Source: Roseateles toxinivorans (GTDB lineage Bacteria > Pseudomonadota > Gammaproteobacteria > Burkholderiales > Burkholderiaceae_C). From it: DNA of 64,000 nucleotides. The translations under genes were made by a program, and so were the position numbers. The stretch is taken from assembly GCF_004362525.1 (NCBI RefSeq), contig NZ_SNXS01000001.1, forward strand, positions 234,520 to 298,519, read 5' to 3'. Under the pieces are notes generated by a model. It was given only the letters and a program-made list of their open reading frames with translations. It was not told the origin of the DNA and ran no database searches. This document shows, piece by piece, positions 36,257 through 45,420 of this stretch; position 1 is the first letter of the stretch; every line of letters starts with the position of its first letter.

Positions 36257-37591
36257 ATGAAACCCGTTATCGCCTTGGTGGGCCGCCCAAATGTGGGCAA
36301 GTCCACGCTGTTCAACCGCATGACCAAGAGCCGCGACGCGATCGTGGCCGATTTTGCGGGCCTGACCCGCGACCGCCACTACGGTGACGGCCGCCTGGGC
36401 GACCGTGAGTTCATCGTCGTGGACACCGGCGGTTTCGAGCCGACCAGCACCACCGGCATCGTCAAGGAAATGGCCAAGCAGACGCGCCAGGCGGTGGCCG
36501 AGGCCGATGCGGTGATCTTTGTTGTTGACGTGCGCATGGGCCTGTCGGGCCAGGACCATGACATCGCCCGCTACCTGCGCACCGCCAACAAGCGGGTGTT
36601 CGTGGCCGTGAACAAGGCCGAGGGCATGGCCGAGTCGCCGTTGCTGGCCGAATTCCATGAGCTGGGCATGGGCGACCCGATACCGATCTCCTCGGCGCAC
36701 GGCCAGGGCATACGCAGCCTGCTCGACACCGTGCTGGACAGCTTCGACTACCCCGAGGAAGACGATGAAGCGGCCGACGACGGCGCGATCCGTCTGGCCG
36801 TGGCCGGCCGCCCGAATGTCGGCAAGAGCACCTTGATCAACACCTGGCTGGGCGAAGAGCGCCTGATTGCGTTCGACATGCCCGGCACGACGCGCGATGC
36901 GATCTCGGTGCCCTTCGAGCATGACGGCAAGCAGTTCAAGCTGATCGACACCGCCGGCCTGCGCCGCAAGGGCAAGGTCTTCGAGGCGATCGAGAAGTTC
37001 TCGGTCGTGAAGACGCTGCAGGCCATCTCGGACGCCAATGTCGTCGTGCTGCTGCTGGACGCCACCCAGGGCGTGACCGACCAGGACGCCCATATCGCCG
37101 GCTACATACTCGACAGCGGCCGCGCCGTCGTGATGGCCATCAACAAGTGGGACGCCATCGACAGCTACCAGCGCCAGATGCTGGAGCGCTCGATCGAGCA
37201 GCGCCTGGCCTTTCTGAAGTTCGCCCCGCTGCTGCAGATCTCGGCGCTGAAGCGCCAGGGCCTGGGCCCGCTGTGGAAGGCGATCGCCGACGCCCATGCC
37301 TCGGCCACCAAGAAGATGACCACGCCGGTGCTGACGCGCCTGATCCTTGAGGCCGTCCAGCACCAGACGCCGAAGAAAGTCGGCCATTTCCGGCCCAAGC
37401 TGCGCTATGCCCACCAGGGCGGCATGAACCCGCCGCTGGTCGTCATCCACGGCAATTCGCTGGCCGGGGTGACCGAGAGCTACAAGCGTTTCCTCGAAGC
37501 GCGCATCCGGGCCCACTACAAGCTGGTGGGCACGCCTTTGAAGATCGAGTTGCGTTCCTCCGAGAATCCCTTTGATCCCAAAGGATCGTGA
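36257..37591 (+). CDS. der: Ribosome biogenesis GTPase Der (EngA)
   Basis: This 444-residue protein carries two tandem GTPase domains. G1 motifs are [14 protein letters not shown] (residues 9-22) and [15 protein letters not shown] (about 187). G3 motifs are DTGGFEP and [12 protein letters not shown]4 motifs are NKAEG and NKWD. A C-terminal KH-like domain follows. Der is essential for 50S subunit maturation. ATG 36257 has AAGGAAG upstream and begins exactly at the conserved [12 protein letters not shown]; the longer in-frame start inside bamB is rejected. Confidence 0.97.
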   Translation: MKPVIALVGRPNVGKSTLFNRMTKSRDAIVADFAGLTRDRHYGDGRLGDREFIVVDTGGFEPTSTTGIVKEMAKQTRQAVAEADAVIFVVDVRMGLSGQDHDIARYLRTANKRVFVAVNKAEGMAESPLLAEFHELGMGDPIPISSAHGQGIRSLLDTVLDSFDYPEEDDEAADDGAIRLAVAGRPNVGKSTLINTWLGEERLIAFDMPGTTRDAISVPFEHDGKQFKLIDTAGLRRKGKVFEAIEKFSVVKTLQAISDANVVVLLLDATQGVTDQDAHIAGYILDSGRAVVMAINKWDAIDSYQRQMLERSIEQRLAFLKFAPLLQISALKRQGLGPLWKAIADAHASATKKMTTPVLTRLILEAVQHQTPKKVGHFRPKLRYAHQGGMNPPLVVIHGNSLAGVTESYKRFLEARIRAHYKLVGTPLKIELRSSENPFDPKGS

Positions 37592-37665
37592 AGCAGTGGG
37601 GGTAGAAACCCGACCCTGTGGTAACGTGCAGGCCTCTCTTCACTCTTTTCAACACGGAGAATATC

Positions 37666-37911
37666 GTGAGTAACAAAGGACAACTCCTGCAAGATCCTTT
37701 CCTGAACCTGCTGCGCAAGGAGCATGTGCCCGTGTCCATCTATTTGGTCAACGGCATCAAGCTCCAAGGGCATATCGAGTCCTTCGACCAGTATGTGGTC
37801 CTGCTGCGTAACACCGTCACGCAAATGGTCTACAAGCACGCCATCTCCACGGTGGTGCCGGGTCGGGCGGTCAACTTCCACACGGCCGAAGTTCCGGGCG
37901 AAGCGCCCTGA
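37666..37911 (+). CDS. hfq: RNA chaperone Hfq
   Basis: This 81-residue Sm-like hexameric RNA chaperone starts at GTG 37666 with GGAG 8 bases upstream. Sm1 ([39 protein letters not shown]) and Sm2 ([10 protein letters not shown]) motifs are intact, including the conserved Gln8 and the YKHA segment. The C-terminal tail is short, as usual in betaproteobacteria. It sits between der and hflX, the classical hfq-hflX-hflKC order. Confidence 0.97.
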   Translation: MSNKGQLLQDPFLNLLRKEHVPVSIYLVNGIKLQGHIESFDQYVVLLRNTVTQMVYKHAISTVVPGRAVNFHTAEVPGEAP

Positions 37912-37978
37912 GCCTTGAGCCCACCCCGCACGGCGTGCCGCGCCGTGCCCCAACAGCTTCCACCAGCCCACCACAACC

Positions 37979-39250
37979 TTGAGTTCCTCGCCCCCCAACA
38001 CCCCGCCACTGTCTGACGACACTGCGCGGGCCATTCTTGTGGGCGTCGATTTCGGTCGCGGCGCCAGCTTCGACCCTACCCTGGACGAGCTGGCCCTGCT
38101 GGCCGAGTCGGCCGGGGACTCCCCGGTGGCGCGAGTGATCGCCCGCCGCAAGGCGCCCGATGCCGCACTGTTCGTCGGGTCGGGCAAGGCTGACGAGATC
38201 AAGGCCCTGGTGCTGGGCCATCAGGCGCACACGGTGCTGTTCGATCAGGCGCTTTCGCCCGCGCAGCAGCGCAATCTGGAGCAGCACCTGGGCGTGCCGG
38301 TCGCAGACCGCACGGCCTTGATTCTCGAAATCTTCGCCGCCCGCGCCAAGAGCCATGAGGGCAAGCTTCAGGTCGAGCTGGCGCGGCTGCAATACCTGTC
38401 CACCCGCCTGGTGCGGCGCTGGAGCCATCTGGAGCGGCAGAGCGGCGGCATCGGCATGCGCGGCGGTCCGGGCGAGGCCCAGATCGAGCTGGACCGTCGC
38501 ATGATTGGCGAGCGCATCAAGTCGGTCAAGGAGCGCCTGGTCAAGGTCAAGCGCCAGCGCAACACGCAGCGCCGCGCCCGCGAGCGCAACAACAATTTCA
38601 GCGTCGCCCTGGTCGGCTACACGAATGCCGGCAAGTCCACGCTGTTCAATGCCTTGGTCAAGGCCCGCGCCTATGCTGCCGACCAGCTGTTCGCCACGCT
38701 GGACACGACCACCCGCCAGCTCTATCTCGAAGAAGCCGGCCGCAGCGTGTCGCTGTCGGACACGGTGGGTTTCATCCGCGATCTGCCACACAAGCTGGTG
38801 GAGGCGTTCCAGGCCACCTTGCGCGAGGCCACCGAGGCCGATCTGCTGCTGCACGTGATCGACGCCGCTTCGCCGGTGCTGGACGAGCAGATGGAGGAGG
38901 TGGATCGCGTGCTGGCCGAAATCGGCGCCGATGGCATTCCGCAAATCCTCGTCTTCAACAAGCAGGACCTGCTGGAAGAGAGCCAGCGCCCGCGCGTGGC
39001 CAGCGATTGGCTGGAACTCCCGGGCGGTATACGGGTCCAGCGCGTGTTCGTTTCCTCGCTGACCGGCGAGGGGCTGGACCTGCTGCGCCGAGAAATCACC
39101 CGCACAATGCAGGAACTTGAGGCCAGGGCGCTATTGAATAAGGCCGCCGGCCTCCCACATGATGACGTGGATCCGCGCGAGCGGGTCATCGAAGAAGACT
39201 TTGACGACGACGCCGATCCGGCGACCGGAACCCAATCAACAAAGCCATGA
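37979..39250 (+). CDS. hflX: Ribosome-associated GTPase HflX
   Basis: This 423-residue GTPase rescues or splits stalled 70S ribosomes under stress. It has an N-terminal nucleotide-binding-like domain, then the GTPase domain with G1 GYTNAGKSTLFNAL, G3 DTVGF and G4 NKQD. The glycine-rich GGIGMRGGPGEAQIELDRR linker is typical. TTG 37979 is the only usable start upstream of the conserved RAILVGVDFG block, so an inefficient start codon is likely. The stop overlaps the hflK start (ATGA). Confidence 0.93.
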   Translation: MSSSPPNTPPLSDDTARAILVGVDFGRGASFDPTLDELALLAESAGDSPVARVIARRKAPDAALFVGSGKADEIKALVLGHQAHTVLFDQALSPAQQRNLEQHLGVPVADRTALILEIFAARAKSHEGKLQVELARLQYLSTRLVRRWSHLERQSGGIGMRGGPGEAQIELDRRMIGERIKSVKERLVKVKRQRNTQRRARERNNNFSVALVGYTNAGKSTLFNALVKARAYAADQLFATLDTTTRQLYLEEAGRSVSLSDTVGFIRDLPHKLVEAFQATLREATEADLLLHVIDAASPVLDEQMEEVDRVLAEIGADGIPQILVFNKQDLLEESQRPRVASDWLELPGGIRVQRVFVSSLTGEGLDLLRREITRTMQELEARALLNKAAGLPHDDVDPRERVIEEDFDDDADPATGTQSTKP

Positions 39251-40554
39251 ATATGAGAACTCAGCAGTCCGCATCCGCACCTTTCGGGGAGCGCCTGGCG
39301 CAAGTGGCATCCGCTGCGCGAGCCCTGCTGGCCGGTCGCGGCTGGCGGGCCGGCCGCCATCTGAACAACGGCCGCAACGAGGGCCCGCCCGATCTCGATG
39401 AGCTGTGGAAGGACTTCAACCGCAAGCTCAGCGGCCTGTTCGGCGGCAAGGGCGGCGGCGGTGGTGGTGGCAGCAACAACGGCGGCGGCTCCGGCGGCAA
39501 TGGCCCGAACTTCCAGCCCGACATGAAGAGTGCGGGCATAGGCGCCGGCCTGATTGGCGGCGTGGTGTTGCTGGCCTGGTTGGGCAGCGGCTTCTTCATC
39601 GTCCAGGAAGGTCAGCAGTCCGTCGTGACCTCCTTCGGCAAATACAGCAAGACGGTTGACGCCGGCTTCCAGTGGCGTCTGCCTTACCCCTTCCAGGGCA
39701 ATGAAACGGTGCCGGTGACGCAGCTGCGCACGGTCGAGGTCGGGCGCAATGCGGTGGTGCAGGCGATCGGCCTACGCGACTCGTCGATGCTGACCCAGGA
39801 CGAGAACATCGTCGATATCCGCTTCACCGTCCAGTACCGGCTGAAGGATGCGCGCGACTATCTGTTCGAGAACAACAGCCCCGATGGTGCCGTGGTGCAG
39901 GCCTCGGAGTCGGCCGTGCGCGAGATCGTCGGCCGCAGCAATATGGATTCGGTGCTCTACGAGCAGCGCGATGCCATTGCCTCCGAGCTGGGCAAGTCGG
40001 TGCAGGTGCAGCTGGATCGACTGAAGGCCGGCATCCTGATCGTCAACGTCAATGTGCAGAGCGTGCAGGCACCGGATCAGGTGCAGGCGGCCTTCGACGA
40101 TGCCTTCAAGGCCGGCGCCGACCGTGAGCGCCTGAAGAATGAGGGTCAGGCCTATGCCAATGACGTGATCCCCAAGGCGCAGGGCACGGCCGCGCGTCTG
40201 CGCGAGGAGGCCGAGGCCTACAAGGCGCGGGTGGTCGCGCAGGCCGAGGGTGACTCGCAACGCTTCAAGAGCGTGCTGACCGAGTACCAGAAGGCGCCCG
40301 CGGTGACCCGTGATCGCCTCTATATCGACACGATGCAGCAGGTCTACTCCAATGTCTCCAAGGTGATGGTGGACTCGCGCAACGGCTCCAATCTGCTGTA
40401 CCTGCCGCTGGACAAGCTGATCCAGCAGGCAGGCTCGGTGTCGGCCACCGCGCCGGTGGTGGTGACGCCGCCGGCCGAGGCCGGCAGCATCCCCGCCACG
40501 ACCGATGTGCGCTCGCGCGATGGTTCGCGCAGCCGCGACCGCGACGGCCGCTAA
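39247..40554 (+). CDS. hflK: FtsH protease activity modulator HflK
   Basis: This 435-residue inner membrane protein has an N-terminal cytoplasmic part. That part contains PPDLDELWKDFNRKLSGLFGGK, then a Gly/Asn/Ser-rich linker (about residues 73-94, with a run of seven Gly). One membrane helix follows (about 102-122: GLIGGVVLLAWLGSGFFIV), then an SPFH/band-7 domain (VQEGQQSVVTSFGKYSKTVDAGFQWRLPYP) and a periplasmic coiled-coil (AQGTAARLREEAEAYKARVVAQAEGDSQRF). With HflC it forms the cage around FtsH. The C-terminus ends in an Arg/Asp/Ser-rich tail (SRDGSRSRDRDGR). Confidence 0.95.
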   Translation: MNMRTQQSASAPFGERLAQVASAARALLAGRGWRAGRHLNNGRNEGPPDLDELWKDFNRKLSGLFGGKGGGGGGGSNNGGGSGGNGPNFQPDMKSAGIGAGLIGGVVLLAWLGSGFFIVQEGQQSVVTSFGKYSKTVDAGFQWRLPYPFQGNETVPVTQLRTVEVGRNAVVQAIGLRDSSMLTQDENIVDIRFTVQYRLKDARDYLFENNSPDGAVVQASESAVREIVGRSNMDSVLYEQRDAIASELGKSVQVQLDRLKAGILIVNVNVQSVQAPDQVQAAFDDAFKAGADRERLKNEGQAYANDVIPKAQGTAARLREEAEAYKARVVAQAEGDSQRFKSVLTEYQKAPAVTRDRLYIDTMQQVYSNVSKVMVDSRNGSNLLYLPLDKLIQQAGSVSATAPVVVTPPAEAGSIPATTDVRSRDGSRSRDRDGR

Positions 40555-40575
40555 CAGCAGCAGGACTATTCAGCC

Positions 40576-41472
40576 ATGAACCGTATTGCCTCCATTCTTG
40601 CCGCCCTGCTGGCCCTGTTCCTGCTCGCCAGCTCCACCCTTTTCATTGTCGATCAGCGCCAGTTCGCCGTGGTCTATGCGCTGGGCGAGATCAAGGAAGT
40701 GCTGACCGAGCCCGGCCTCAAGTTCAAGCTGCCGCCACCGTTCCAGAATGTGGTGTTCCTGGACCGCCGCGTGCAGACGCTGGACAGCCCGGAATCGCGC
40801 CCCATCTTCACCGCCGAGAAGAAGAGCCTGGTGATCGACTGGCTGGTCAAGTGGCGTGTGGCCGAGCCGCGCCAGTTCATCCGCAACAACGGTGTGGACA
40901 TGCGCACCATAGAGTCGCGTCTGAGCCCGATTGTGCAGGCGGCGCTGAACGAAGAGATCACCAAGCGCACCGTGCGCGGCGTGCTCGCCACCGAACGCGA
41001 GAAGGTCATGCAGGACGTGGGCAAGCGCCTGCAGGAAGAGGCCAAGTCTTTCGGTATCGAGATCGTGGACGTGCGCATCAAGCGTGTGGACTTCTCGGTC
41101 AACATCACCGAGTCGGTCTATCGCCGCATGGAGTCCGAACGCAAGCGCGTCGCCAATGAGCTGCGCTCCACCGGTTCGGCCGACAGCGAAAAGATCCGCG
41201 CCGACGCCGACCGCCAGCGCGAGGTGATCGTTGCCGAGGCCTATCGCGATGCCCAGAAGGTCAAGGGCGAGGGCGATGCCAAGGCCTCGGCCCTGTATGC
41301 CGAGTCCTTCGGTCGCGACCCTCAGTTCGCCCAGTTCTACCGCAGCCTTGAGGCCTACCGTTCGAGCTTCCGCAACAAGTCGGACGTCATGGTCGTCGAC
41401 CCCGGCAGCGAGTTCTTCAAGGCCATGCGCGGCAATTCGATGCCGAGCGCACCGGCGGCACCGCGCAAGTAA
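40576..41472 (+). CDS. hflC: Protease modulator HflC
   Basis: This 298-residue protein is the partner of HflK. It has an N-terminal membrane helix (IASILAALLALFLLASSTLFIV), then an SPFH domain (VDQRQFAVVYALGEIKEVLTEPGLKFKLPPPFQNV) and a coiled-coil (SADSEKIRADADRQREVIVAEAYRDAQKVKGEGDAKASALYAESFG). The protein ends with VVDPGSEFFKAM. The complex regulates FtsH degradation of membrane proteins. It starts 21 bases after hflK. Confidence 0.95.
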   Translation: MNRIASILAALLALFLLASSTLFIVDQRQFAVVYALGEIKEVLTEPGLKFKLPPPFQNVVFLDRRVQTLDSPESRPIFTAEKKSLVIDWLVKWRVAEPRQFIRNNGVDMRTIESRLSPIVQAALNEEITKRTVRGVLATEREKVMQDVGKRLQEEAKSFGIEIVDVRIKRVDFSVNITESVYRRMESERKRVANELRSTGSADSEKIRADADRQREVIVAEAYRDAQKVKGEGDAKASALYAESFGRDPQFAQFYRSLEAYRSSFRNKSDVMVVDPGSEFFKAMRGNSMPSAPAAPRK

Positions 41473-41476
41473 GCGC

Positions 41477-41677
41477 ATGAGCGCCGATCTGCAGCAGGCG
41501 CTGCTGGGCGCCTTCGCCCTGATGCTGGTGATCGAGGGCCTGCTGCCTTTCCTGAGCCCGGCGAAATGGCGGGAAATGTTTGCCCGTGCGCTTCAGCTCA
41601 GCGACGGGCAGATTCGCTTCATTGCGCTGAGCTCGATGCTCACCGGCCTGGTGCTGCTGCTGTTCTTCTGGCAGTGA
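41477..41677 (+). CDS. DUF2065 small membrane protein
   Basis: This 66-residue protein starts at ATG 41477, 4 bases after hflC. It has two hydrophobic helices (about 8-28 and 48-65) around a conserved PAKWREMFARALQLSDGQIR loop. This is the DUF2065 (YjeT-like) family, which is found after hflC in many proteobacteria and whose function is unknown. Context suggests coexpression with the HflKC membrane complex. Confidence 0.9.
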   Translation: MSADLQQALLGAFALMLVIEGLLPFLSPAKWREMFARALQLSDGQIRFIALSSMLTGLVLLLFFWQ

Positions 41678-41688
41678 TCGATCAGATC

Positions 41689-41716
41689 GGGCGGCCCCGC
41701 GGCCGCCCGGTACAAT
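41689..41716 (+). promoter_or_regulatory. GC hairpin and hisZ -10 box
   Basis: GGGCGGCC-CCGC-GGCCGCCC (41689-41708) is a perfect 8-bp stem that may weakly terminate the hflX-hflC transcript. TACAAT at 41711-41716 follows immediately and is a good -10 box for hisZ, 26 bases before its start. TTTTT occurs 4 bases after the box. Confidence 0.5.
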
Positions 41717-41742
41717 GCCGTTTTTAACCCCCTCGCATTTCC

Positions 41743-42906
41743 ATGACTTCTGCTTGGCTGCTGCCAGAGCACATCGCTGACGTCCTGCCTGCCCAGGCGC
41801 GCCGCATTGAAGAATTGCGCCGTCAGCTGCTGGACATGGCCCGCGCCTATGGCTGCGAGCTGGTCATGCCGCCTCTGCTCGAATACCTGGACTCGCTGCT
41901 CTCCGGCACTGGTCAGGCGCTGGATCTGAAGACCTTCAAGCTGGTCGATCAGCTGTCGGGCCGCACGCTCGGTGTGCGCGCGGACACCACGCCCCAGGTC
42001 GCCCGCATCGATGCCCACCTGCTGAATCGCCAGGGTCTGACCCGCCTGTGCTATTGCGGCCCGGTGCTGCATACCCGGCCGGATGGCCTGCATGCCACCC
42101 GCGAACCGTTGCAGTTCGGCGCCGAGATCTATGGCCATGCCGGCATGGAGGCCGATCTGGAGGTGCAGGAGCTGGCGCTGGACGCGCTGCGCCTGGCCGG
42201 CCTGCGCGGCGTGACCCTGGACCTGGGCGATGCCCGCCTGGTCACCGGCGTTCTTGAGGGTGTCGATCTGGAGCCGAAGCGGCTGAGCGCCTTGATCGCC
42301 GCGCTGGCGGGCAAGGACGCTGCCGAGCTGAACGCCTTGACCCAGGACCTGCCCCCCGCAGCCCGCGAGGGCCTGAAGGCCTTGCTGGGCCTGTACGGCG
42401 GCCTGTCTGTGCTGGACGAGGCGCGGCGCGTGCTGCCCGATACCGCGCTGATCCGCGCGGCGCTGAGCGATCTGCAATGGCTGGCGGCGCATCTCACTCA
42501 AACCCACCCTGAAGTGCGGCTGGGCTTCGATCTGGCCGATCTGCGCGGCTACGCCTATTACAGCGGCGTGCGCTTTGCCCTGTATGCCGAGGGCTGCAGC
42601 GATGCGGTGGCGCGCGGTGGCCGCTATGACGAGGTCGGAGCCGTGTTCGGCCGCAAGCGTCCGGCGGTGGGCTTCAGCCTCGATTTGAAGGCGCTGGTCG
42701 CCTTGTCGCCCAGCGACCCCCTGCGCGCCGCGATCCGTGCGCCCTGGGGCGAGGAATCCAGCCTGCGTGCGGCCATACGCCGTCTGCGCGAGCAGGGCGA
42801 AACCGTGGTGTGTGTGCTTCCGGGGCACGAACATGAGCACGACGAATTCAATTGCGACCGCGAACTGGTGAGTGCCGGCGGTCAATGGGTGGTGCGTGCG
42901 CAGTAA
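41743..42906 (+). CDS. hisZ: ATP phosphoribosyltransferase regulatory subunit
   Basis: This 387-residue HisRS-like protein lacks a tRNA anticodon-binding domain. It starts [49 protein letters not shown]. It keeps a motif 2-like region ([21 protein letters not shown] ... [11 protein letters not shown]) but not the full catalytic signatures. HisZ activates the short form of HisG in the first step of histidine biosynthesis. hisG is not in this window. The order hflC-DUF2065-hisZ-purA is typical of betaproteobacteria. Confidence 0.95.
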   Translation: MTSAWLLPEHIADVLPAQARRIEELRRQLLDMARAYGCELVMPPLLEYLDSLLSGTGQALDLKTFKLVDQLSGRTLGVRADTTPQVARIDAHLLNRQGLTRLCYCGPVLHTRPDGLHATREPLQFGAEIYGHAGMEADLEVQELALDALRLAGLRGVTLDLGDARLVTGVLEGVDLEPKRLSALIAALAGKDAAELNALTQDLPPAAREGLKALLGLYGGLSVLDEARRVLPDTALIRAALSDLQWLAAHLTQTHPEVRLGFDLADLRGYAYYSGVRFALYAEGCSDAVARGGRYDEVGAVFGRKRPAVGFSLDLKALVALSPSDPLRAAIRAPWGEESSLRAAIRRLREQGETVVCVLPGHEHEHDEFNCDRELVSAGGQWVVRAQ

Positions 42907-44289
<1,383 letters not shown>

Positions 44290-44328
44290 CCCACTAACTA
44301 TCTAGCGATCTCAGACGGAGAAGCACTC

Positions 44329-44850
44329 ATGTTGACTGATGACGGCAAACACCTGTACGTGTCCTGGGACGAATACCACATGCTGACCGAGCGCCTTGCG
44401 CTCAAGGTGCATGCCTCGGGTTGGGAATTCGACCAGATCCTGTGCCTGGCCCGTGGCGGCATGCGCCCTGGCGATGTGCTGTCGCGCGTGTTCGACAAGC
44501 CGCTGGGCATCATGTCCACCAGCTCCTACCGTGCCGAGGCCGGCACCATCCAGGGCCGGCTGGACATGGCCAAGTACATCACCCTGCCCAAGGGCGAGCT
44601 GGCCGGCCGCATCTTGCTGGTCGATGACCTGGCCGACTCGGGCGTGACCCTGCGCGCGGTGGTCGAGCGCCTGCGTGGCATGCCGTCGATCCAGGAACTG
44701 CGTTCGGCCGTGATCTGGACCAAGGCCGTGTCCAGCTACACGCCGGACTATTACGTCGAGATGCTGGAGACCAGCCCCTGGATCCATCAGCCCTTCGAAG
44801 AGTATGACGATCTGCGCCCCGACGGGCTGGCGAAGAAATTCGCCGTTTGA
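44329..44850 (+). CDS. Purine-type phosphoribosyltransferase
   Basis: This 173-residue protein has the PRPP-binding signature RILLVDDLADSGVTL (about residues 98-112) and an N-terminal YVSWDEYHMLTERLALKV block similar to hypoxanthine/xanthine phosphoribosyltransferases. An exact base specificity cannot be assigned. A start with CGGAGAAG upstream and a location after purA suggest purine salvage. A terminator follows at 44861-44889. Confidence 0.88.
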   Translation: MLTDDGKHLYVSWDEYHMLTERLALKVHASGWEFDQILCLARGGMRPGDVLSRVFDKPLGIMSTSSYRAEAGTIQGRLDMAKYITLPKGELAGRILLVDDLADSGVTLRAVVERLRGMPSIQELRSAVIWTKAVSSYTPDYYVEMLETSPWIHQPFEEYDDLRPDGLAKKFAV

Positions 44851-44860
44851 CCGGAAATGC

Positions 44861-44889
44861 AAAGGCCAGCAAGATGCTGGCCTTTTTTT
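44861..44889 (+). terminator. Rho-independent terminator after the phosphoribosyltransferase
   Basis: A 10-bp stem AAAGGCCAGC / GCTGGCCTTT with a 5-base loop is followed by seven T residues. It ends the purA transcript. Confidence 0.9.
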
Positions 44890-44918
44890 CTTGCTCGCTT
44901 TTGTGGAGCCACAAATGA

Positions 44919-44948
44919 AAATGGCCAACACTTTCGTGTCGGCCATTT
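44919..44948 (-). terminator. Terminator of tRNA-Leu(CAG) copy 1
   Basis: On the minus strand, AAATGGCCGACAC and GTGTTGGCCATTT form a 13-base stem with one G/T pair around a GAAA loop. TTTTC follows. It lies just after the tRNA 3' end. Confidence 0.75.
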
Positions 44949-44959
44949 CACTGGTATTT

Positions 44960-45044
<85 letters not shown>

Positions 45045-45060
45045 ATCTCAGGAGCCTCAA

Positions 45061-45066
45061 ATTATA
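45061..45066 (-). promoter_or_regulatory. -10 box of tRNA-Leu(CAG) copy 1
   Basis: A perfect TATAAT on the minus strand (plus ATTATA) sits 17 bases before the tRNA 5' end. The -35 region is weak. It indicates a transcript separate from copy 2. Confidence 0.55.
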
Positions 45067-45198
45067 TACCGAGTTTTTTCAGTCGCCGACGGACAACAAC
45101 AAATCTTTGTTTGAATGCCTCGACCTTTATGATGCAGCGGTGCGAGCCAAAATCTACACAGATACAAATACGGTCCCGACGACTGAGTGTCGGGCAAA

Positions 45199-45229
45199 GA
45201 AAAAAGGCCTGCATTTGCATGCAGGCCTT
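45199..45229 (-). terminator. Terminator of tRNA-Leu(CAG) copy 2
   Basis: A perfect 11-bp stem AAGGCCTGCAT / ATGCAGGCCTT has a 4-base loop. On the minus strand a T-rich tract follows (complement of AAAGAAAAAA). It lies 9 bases after the tRNA. Confidence 0.9.
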
Positions 45230-45237
45230 CTCAAATT

Positions 45238-45322
<85 letters not shown>

Positions 45323-45364
45323 AAGGTTCTGAACTTGCGTTCAGACGTTTCAAGCTAAGCTAGG

Positions 45365-45394
45365 ATTCTATCATCAATACAAAAACAAATGCAA
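45365..45394 (-). promoter_or_regulatory. Sigma-70 promoter of tRNA-Leu(CAG) copy 2
   Basis: On the minus strand, TTGCAT (-35) and TAGAAT (-10) are 18 bases apart, ending 42 bases before the tRNA. The promoter occupies the space just upstream of the divergent rnr gene. Confidence 0.65.
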
Positions 45395-45420
45395 GCGGCC
45401 CCGCACTCGGTGCTGCACTC

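Noticed and set aside
45389-45391. Upstream ATG as an earlier start for RNase R
   Set aside because: It is out of frame with the RNase R frame by 32 bases, and the correct frame has a TAG at 45361-45363.
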